A program made the position numbers and the translations under genes. Positions 59,301-64,000 of a DNA stretch of 64,000 nt are shown one piece after another (position 1 is the stretch's first letter; each line of letters opens with the position of its first letter). The notes under the pieces are model-generated. The model was not told the origin of the DNA. It did not search any database and saw only the letters and a program-made list of their open reading frames with translations. This DNA is from Armigeres subalbatus (lineage: Eukaryota; Arthropoda; Insecta; Diptera; Culicidae), in assembly GCF_024139115.2 (NCBI RefSeq), contig NW_026942781.1, positions 96,650 to 160,649 on the forward strand, read 5' to 3'.

Positions 59301-62300
59301 TGGCGAACATTTGACATTGTGCTGGAACACTCCTCTGGACGATGGTGGCTCTCCTGTCACCAACTACGTCGTCGAACGGAAGGAAAAGAACGCTTCCAGC
59401 TGGACCAAGGTCAGCAGCTACTGTACGACCACCTATCTCAAGATACGCAACCTGCGCGTCAACCAGCAGTACGAATTCCGCGTCTACGCCGAAAACAAGT
59501 ACGGTATGTCAGAGCCGGCTCAATCCGACACCATCATTGCCAAGCATCCGTTCGATGTTCCAACGCAACCTGGAACTCCGACCCGTGTCGAGACCACCGA
59601 AGACTCCGTCACCATTACTTGGGCCAAACCAGCCAGCAACGGAGGCTCACCGATCACGCACTACATCGTCGAGAAGCGACCGGCTGCCGAAGGCACCTGG
59701 ACCAAGGTTCAACAGGGCACGCTCAAGGATCTCATGTGCAAGGTATCGGGACTCAGCGAGAATCGCGAATACATCTTCCGCGTTGCTGCAGTCAATGCGG
59801 CAGGACAGTCTCCGTTCAGTTCTGCGTCAGACCCGATCATGGTCACGGCTGCCTTCTCCGCTCCGAAGATCACCTCGGACATTGGAATGCGCGACATTCT
59901 GGTCATTGCTCGCGATCCGTTCAAGATCATTGTTCCGTTCTCAGCCTCACCACGACCCGATGCATTCTGGTTGGTTAATGGCAACGAGGTGTCGAGAAAC
60001 GAAAGGATCGAACTGCAAGTCACCGATACGGAAGCCGTCTTCAAGAACGACAACTCGAAACGCTTGGACAGTGGCAGCTACACTATCCATTTGGTCAATT
60101 GCGTTGGCAAGGATACTGCTTCGTGCCGCGTGTTGGTGGTTGACAAACCAACACCTCCGATTGGACCGCTTGAAGTTTCGGAAATTACTCCCGAGTCATG
60201 TACGCTGTCCTGGAAGGTCCCTCTGGACGATGGTGGCAGTCCGATTACGAACTACATCGTCGAACGTTACGAACCACTGGGATACTGGACCAAGGCAAGC
60301 AGTTTCGTCCGATCAACCCACTACGACAACATGGGTATGGAAAATAACAAACAGTACAGCTTCCGGGTTCGTGCCGAGAATCAGTACGGCATCAGCGATC
60401 CACTTATCTTGGAAGAACCGATCATTGCTCGGTATCCGTTCACGGTGCCAGATCCACCGAATCCACCACGTGTGTCCGATTGGGATACGAGCTACGTTAC
60501 CGTCACCTGGGAACGACCGCTCATGGATGGTGGATCTCGTATTCAGGGCTATCGCTTCGAGTACCGCGACGTTACCGACAGCACCTGGATTGTGTGCAAC
60601 TTCCTCATCAAGGACACCAGCTACCAGGTGTACAATCTTATGCCGGGCAGAGAATACGAGTTCCGTGTCCGTGCCCAGAACGCTGCTGGTGTGAGCAAAC
60701 CGTCAGCATCGTCGAAACGGTTCAAGATTCATGGAAAGGTCACGCCACCTTCGGCACCAGGAGCCCCGGCCATCGTTAAGGTTGGCAAGAGCTTCGTCGA
60801 TCTCAGCTGGACTCCACCGGCGAGCGATGGTGGTTCGAGGATCACCGGCTACTATGTGGAGCGTCGCGACATTGGAGGAGCACGCTGGGTTAAATGTAAC
60901 GAGTCGAATATTCCTGTTACGGAGCTTACAGTTACGAACCTCATTGAGGGTGGAGTTTACGAATTCCGTGTTTACGCTGTCAACAATTATGGAGTTTCAC
61001 CACCTTCAGTTGAAACTCGATCGGTTCGCATTGGTGAACAGTTGGATACCGAGAAACCGGAATGGGTCAAGAGGTTGAAGTTCAGCTTGGTACCGCTTGG
61101 AAAATCTGTGCAACTGACTTGCGAGGCTCACGGAAAGCCGGAACCAACCTGCAGGTGGTTGCGCAATGGACGAGAAATTACGCACGGTGGACAATTTGCT
61201 CTGGAAAGCAAGAACGGTGTATTCTCGTTGCACATCTCGAATGTTACATACCGTGACGAAGGCGATTACACTTGCGAGGCTATCAACTTTGTCGGTTCGG
61301 TCCACACTACGGCTGCTGTTAAGATTGGAGTTCCACCAAAATTGGTCAATATTCCATCGGATGTGTACCTGATTAAGGGAGATAACGCCAAGATTAAGCT
61401 TGGCTTCAGCGGAGACCAACCAATGGAAGTTAACATTTCCAAGGATCGTGAGAAGCTCATCGAAACCGAACACATCAAATACACAGTCTTCGATGACTAC
61501 GCAGTTATTTACATCCGTGATGTCGAAGATGCCGATAAGGGAGTGTATTTGGTTAACTTCAAGAATGACAGTGGAAGTGTATCGTGCAATGTAAATGTTC
61601 ATGTCACTGGATTGCCTGGACCACCGACGGGACCGCTACTGATCAGTCACGTTACGAAGAACATGTGCACCGTTTCGTGGAAGCCTCCGAAGTATGATGG
61701 AGGTCGCAAGATCACGCATTACGTCGTTGAGCGTCGCGATATCAAATCGCAGCACTGGCTAATCGTTTCGAACTACATTAAGGAAACACAGTTGATCATC
61801 AAGGGATTGATCGAGTTCTCGGAATATCTCTTCCGTGTGTCGGCCGTTAACGAGAACGGAATGGGTGCTCCATTGGAAGGATCCGATCCGATCAAGGCAC
61901 GCGGACCATACGATCTGCCTTCGCCACCTGGCATTCCAATCATCCACGAGGTTGGAGGTGACTTCGTCAATTTGGAATGGGAGAAACCATTCTCGGATGG
62001 TGGCACTCGCATTTTGGGATACTGGATCGAGAAACGCGAACAAGGAACGGATACCTGGCAGCGCGTCAATACCGTGTCCTGCTCTATTTGCACGATCAAC
62101 TGCCCGAATCTTGTCGAAGGTCGATTCTACGAGTTCCGTGTTGCCGCTCAGAACGAAGTCGGCTGCTCGGAATTCTCGAAGGCTTCGCAACTGGTGAAGG
62201 CCGAAGATCCGGATGTATGCAAGCCACCAGAGGTCGTCAAGCCACTGAACACACTGACCTGCGTACAGAACAGAAACGTCGAGTTTGTGTGCAAAATCAC

Positions 62301-64000
62301 CGGAGTTCCGCGTCCGAAGATCACATGGCACAAGGGTGCCCGCGAAATATGCTCCGGATCTCGGTACTACATGTACAGCGACGGAGACATGCACCATCTG
62401 GCTATCAACGACGTATTTGGCGAGGATGCCGATGAGTACACTTGTCGTGCGATCAACAAGGGTGGAGTCAAGTCCACCAAGGCCTCACTCATCATCAAAT
62501 CCCCACCGAAGCTCAACGTTCCACCACGATTCCGCGATACTGCCTTCTTCGACAACGGCGAAAACATCGAAATCAAGATTCCGTTCACTGGCTTCCCCAA
62601 ACCACGTTGTCACTGGACCCTCAAGGGAGAACAGATCGAATCTGGCAGCCACTATCACATTGAGACTCGTGAACGTCACACTGTGTTGACCATTCGCGAT
62701 GGATCGCAGCTGGATTCGGGTACCTACACGATCACAATCGAGAACGAGCTGGGACAGGACACCGCCGATATCAAGATTCAGATCAGCGATTGTCCAGACA
62801 AGCCAAGGAACCTCACTGTGGACCAAATTGGATTGGATCATGTCACACTCAGCTGGTTGCCACCATCTTGGGACGGAGGCGCAAGCATTACGAACTACAT
62901 TGTGGAGAAACGAGAAGTGCCACTGTCTACATGGATCCGGGCCGGAACAACTCGCTTCAATCAGCTCATCATCCCGCATCTCTCGCCCGGACATCAGTAC
63001 GAGTTCCGCGCGTTTGCTGAGAATGTGTACGGAAGATCGGAGCCATCTGATCAGACTGAACTGGTTAGCCTGAAGGACCTGGGTATCAAGCCTGCCAAGC
63101 GTGTCAAGTACGAACTGGACGAAAACGGCAAACCGAAGCGTCAAGGCAAGCGAGAACCAATCTCGGACTACGACTCCTACGTGTTCGACATCTACAGCAA
63201 ATACCATCCGAAGCCAGTGGAGATCTCGAACAAGAGTGTATACGATCTGTATGAGATTCTGGAAGAAATTGGAACGGGTGCATTCGGTGTGGTCCATCGT
63301 TGCCGTGAACGTAAGACTGGAAATGTCTTCGCCGCCAAGTTCATTCCAGTGTCACAGAATTCGGAACGCAATTTGATTCGCAAAGAAATTGATATCATGA
63401 ACCAGTTGCATCACCGTAAGTTGATCCACCTGCACGATGCTTTTGAAGACGACGATGAATTTGTTCTGATCTATGAGTTCTTGTCGGGAGGTGAGCTGTT
63501 CGAGAGAATTACCACCGAAGGTTACCGCATGTGCGAACAGGAAATCATCGAGTACATGAAACAGATCTGTGAAGCCGTCAAATACATGCACGAGAAGAAC
63601 ATTATACATCTGGATATCAAGCCGGAGAATGTGATGTGCCAGACCAGAAATAGCAACCAGGTGAAATTGATTGACTTCGGACTGGCAACGCGTTTGAATC
63701 CTAACGAGATGGTCAAGATCTCGACCGGCACAGCCGAGTTTGCCGCTCCCGAAATTGTCGAACGAGAACCGGTTGGTTTCTACACGGACATGTGGGCCGT
63801 TGGTGTGTTGGCATATGTGCTGATCAGTGGTTTATCGCCGTTTGCTGGTGAGACTGACATTGATACTTTGAAGAACATCAAACAGGGAACATGGGAGTTT
63901 GACGAAGTCGCGTTCAAGGACGTGTCAGAGGAATGTAAGGACTTCATCCGTCGCTTATTGATAAAGAATACCGAGAAGCGTATGACCGCTCACGAGTGTT
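47042..64000 (+). CDS. bt: Projectin / twitchin-like giant muscle protein, partial (seven exons visible)
   Basis: This is a titin-family protein of muscle, expected on thick or connecting filaments. Exons are 47042-47344, 47552-48445, 48511-49401, 49602-52265, 52329-52610, 52681-52986 and 53045-64000, joined at GT-AG introns that are all phase 1. They give about 5,430 codons with no stop. Domain order is Fn, then repeated Ig-Fn-Fn, ending Fn-Fn-Fn-Ig-Ig-Fn-Fn-Ig-Ig-Fn-linker-kinase. Ig domains of the core typically start with PRIDR or PKIDR; first Fn domains of each pair usually end AKNPF.EP; Fn domains carry a conserved DGG.PI loop. This order just before a single kinase matches insect projectin and nematode twitchin rather than obscurin or vertebrate titin. 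The N-terminal Ig/PEVK region and the C-terminal Ig domains lie outside the window. Exons are near 50% GC against clearly AT-rich introns. The ortholog assignment is from recall of the family, not from a search. Confidence 0.95.
47552..48445 (+). CDS. bt: Projectin exon b: Ig-Fn-Fn module
   Basis: One complete core module. The Ig domain is at 47552-47838 (starts LKPRIDRTNLK after splicing), the first Fn at 47839-48153 (ends AKNPFDEP) and the second Fn at 48154-48445 (DFDNKSVKLKW, SDGGAPI). The acceptor AG is at 47550-47551 and the donor GTAAGT at 48446. The preceding intron is 207 bp and the following one 65 bp. A long antisense open frame over this exon is a codon-bias shadow. The exon starts and ends in phase 1, so it corresponds to an exchangeable module. 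Confidence 0.95.
48511..49401 (+). CDS. bt: Projectin exon c: Ig-Fn-Fn module
   Basis: A second single-module exon: Ig at 48511-48794 (PRIDRTNLK, KGEPEPEITW), Fn at 48795-49106 (ends AKNPFDKP) and Fn at 49107-49401. The acceptor AG is at 48509-48510 and the donor GTGAGT starts at 49402. The following intron is 200 bp. Length and layout are nearly identical to exon b (891 against 894 bp), as expected if one module was duplicated together with its flanking introns. Phase 1 at both ends. Confidence 0.95.
49602..52265 (+). CDS. bt: Projectin exon d: three Ig-Fn-Fn modules
   Basis: Three modules are fused in one exon with no intron between them. Ig domains are at 49602-49891, 50483-50782 and 51374-51670. 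Fn domains are at 49892-50191, 50192-50482, 50783-51082, 51083-51373, 51671-51970 and 51971-52265. Each Ig begins with a PRIDR motif. The acceptor AG is at 49600-49601 and the donor GTAAGT starts at 52266. The length is exactly 888 codons, about three times exon b, which suggests loss of two ancestral module-boundary introns. Phase 1 at both ends. Confidence 0.96.
52329..52610 (+). CDS. bt: Projectin exon e: single Ig domain
   Basis: This 282-bp exon encodes one Ig domain (PPKIDRRNLKNL, SGEPAPDVDW, DSGKYIIKATN). The acceptor AG is at 52327-52328 and the donor GTGAGT at 52611; flanking introns are 63 and 70 bp. The exon is exactly one domain, a multiple of three, and phase 1 at both ends, so skipping it would keep the reading frame. 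I have no evidence that it is skipped. Confidence 0.94.
52681..52986 (+). CDS. bt: Projectin exon f: single Fn III domain
   Basis: This 306-bp exon encodes the first Fn of a pair (SAPEGPLEV, KDDGGVPIDHY, HRYKFRVKAVNAEG). It ends with LAKDSF instead of the usual AKNPF.EP, so the linker to the next Fn is altered here. The acceptor AG is at 52679-52680 and the donor GTAAGT at 52987. It is frame-preserving and phase 1 at both ends. The following intron is only 58 bp. Confidence 0.94.
53045..64000 (+). CDS. bt: Projectin exon g: giant exon, 34 Ig/Fn domains and the kinase, open at the window end
   Basis: An uninterrupted frame of 10,956 bp. Ig domains lie at 53341-53634, 54232-54516, 55123-55407, 55999-56292, 56884-57174, 57787-58077, 58972-59265, 59854-60150, 61060-61329, 61330-61611, 62221-62502 and 62503-62796. 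Fn domains fill the gaps, starting at 53045, 53635, 53935, 54517, 54823, 55408, 55708, 56293, 56593, 57175, 57487, 58078, 58363, 58672, 59266, 59563, 60151, 60451, 60742, 61612, 61921 and 62797. The Fn-Fn-Ig rhythm is broken by Fn triplets at 58078-58971 and 60151-61059 and by Ig pairs at 61060 and 62221. The kinase starts near 63241. The acceptor AG is at 53043-53044. Confidence 0.96.
63079..64000 (+). CDS. bt: Projectin kinase region: N-terminal linker and MLCK/titin-type catalytic domain, truncated
   Basis: This is a sub-region of the giant exon. A charged linker (63079-63240, with YDSYVFDIYSKYHPKPVEI) precedes the catalytic domain, as in twitchin. Visible kinase motifs are the glycine loop GTGAFG (63271-63288), the ATP-binding Lys in FAAK (63337-63339), the catalytic loop HLDIKPEN (63607-63630; HLD instead of HRD is usual in the MLCK/titin group, Asp at 63613), DFG (63673-63681) and APE (63745-63753). 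All residues needed for catalysis seen so far are intact, so there is no sign of a pseudokinase. The window ends near subdomain XI at KRMTAHEC, so the autoinhibitory tail and terminal Ig domains are not visible. Confidence 0.95.
   Translation, partial: MGIKPAKRVKYELDENGKPKRQGKREPISDYDSYVFDIYSKYHPKPVEISNKSVYDLYEILEEIGTGAFGVVHRCRERKTGNVFAAKFIPVSQNSERNLIRKEIDIMNQLHHRKLIHLHDAFEDDDEFVLIYEFLSGGELFERITTEGYRMCEQEIIEYMKQICEAVKYMHEKNIIHLDIKPENVMCQTRNSNQVKLIDFGLATRLNPNEMVKISTGTAEFAAPEIVEREPVGFYTDMWAVGVLAYVLISGLSPFAGETDIDTLKNIKQGTWEFDEVAFKDVSEECKDFIRRLLIKNTEKRMTAHEC

Noticed and set aside
47410..60053. Long - strand open frames (for example 47410-48438, 53212-54228, 57751-58677) and alternative + frames (54428-54940, 59342-60694)
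   Set aside because: They overlap the projectin frame with its continuous Ig/Fn domains, have low-complexity or biased composition without domains, and arise from codon bias of the real gene.
63607..63615. HLD in place of HRD as a sign of a pseudokinase
   Set aside because: HLD is the normal form in the MLCK/titin/twitchin group, and the Lys, Asp, DFG and APE residues are intact.

Overview
The window is insect nuclear DNA, most likely from an Aedes-type mosquito. The evidence is two Feilai-like tRNA-derived SINEs, many decayed non-LTR retrotransposon ends, foldback elements, MITEs and minisatellites in AT-rich sequence, and a very large muscle gene on the + strand whose closest recognisable relatives are insect projectin (bent, bt) and nematode twitchin. 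The species call is inference.

The only convincing host gene is projectin, at 47042-64000 on the + strand. Both ends lie outside the window. Seven exons are visible, separated by six short phase-1 introns, giving about 5,430 codons with 18 Ig and 34 fibronectin III (Fn) domains. The repeating Fn-Fn-Ig core is followed by Fn-Fn-Fn-Ig-Fn-Fn-Ig-Fn-Fn-Fn-Ig-Ig-Fn-Fn-Ig-Ig-Fn, a linker, and a titin/twitchin-type serine/threonine kinase cut off by the window end. The last visible exon is at least 10.96 kb long without a stop. The protein is expected to lie along thick filaments or connecting filaments of muscle, and the kinase to act as a regulated or mechanosensitive enzyme; that role is inferred from the family.

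The 47 kb upstream ends in a splice acceptor (47040-47041) and holds no recognisable projectin exon, so at least its right-hand part is intron, and perhaps all of it. Layout: a minisatellite and a MITE (170-870); unique DNA (to 7.6 kb); two SINEs, one carrying a nested MITE (7.6-8.95 kb); a dispersed repeat interrupted by two retrotransposon ends with target-site duplications (9.0-11.5 kb); a MITE, then a 52-bp minisatellite split by a foldback element (13.0-15.65 kb); an I-type retrotransposon remnant (16.8-18.5 kb); unique DNA with an exon-like GC-rich block (19.2-20.9 kb); a large foldback element with a palindromic array and a nested MITE (20.95-23.34 kb); a second RNase H-bearing retrotransposon remnant (23.78-24.79 kb); a CR1-type 3' end (28.7-29.05 kb); a tandemly duplicated block with histone-type 3' stem-loops (29.5-32.0 kb, with a relic at 34.8-35.5 kb); a second minisatellite locus; a retrotransposon ORF1 remnant split by a 1.88-kb inverted-repeat element (36.3-39.1 kb); a reverse transcriptase half ending at an assembly gap (39677-39728); a second large foldback element (40.4-41.7 kb); and a complementary reverse transcriptase half on the opposite strand that stops 37 bp before the first visible projectin exon.

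I did not find a convincing new biological system. The observations most worth checking are the two complementary reverse-transcriptase halves (possible inversion), the family of foldback elements built from 16-17-bp subrepeats, the 1.88-kb long-hairpin element, the histone-like stem-loop block, and the nested insertions whose target-site duplications give a relative chronology.
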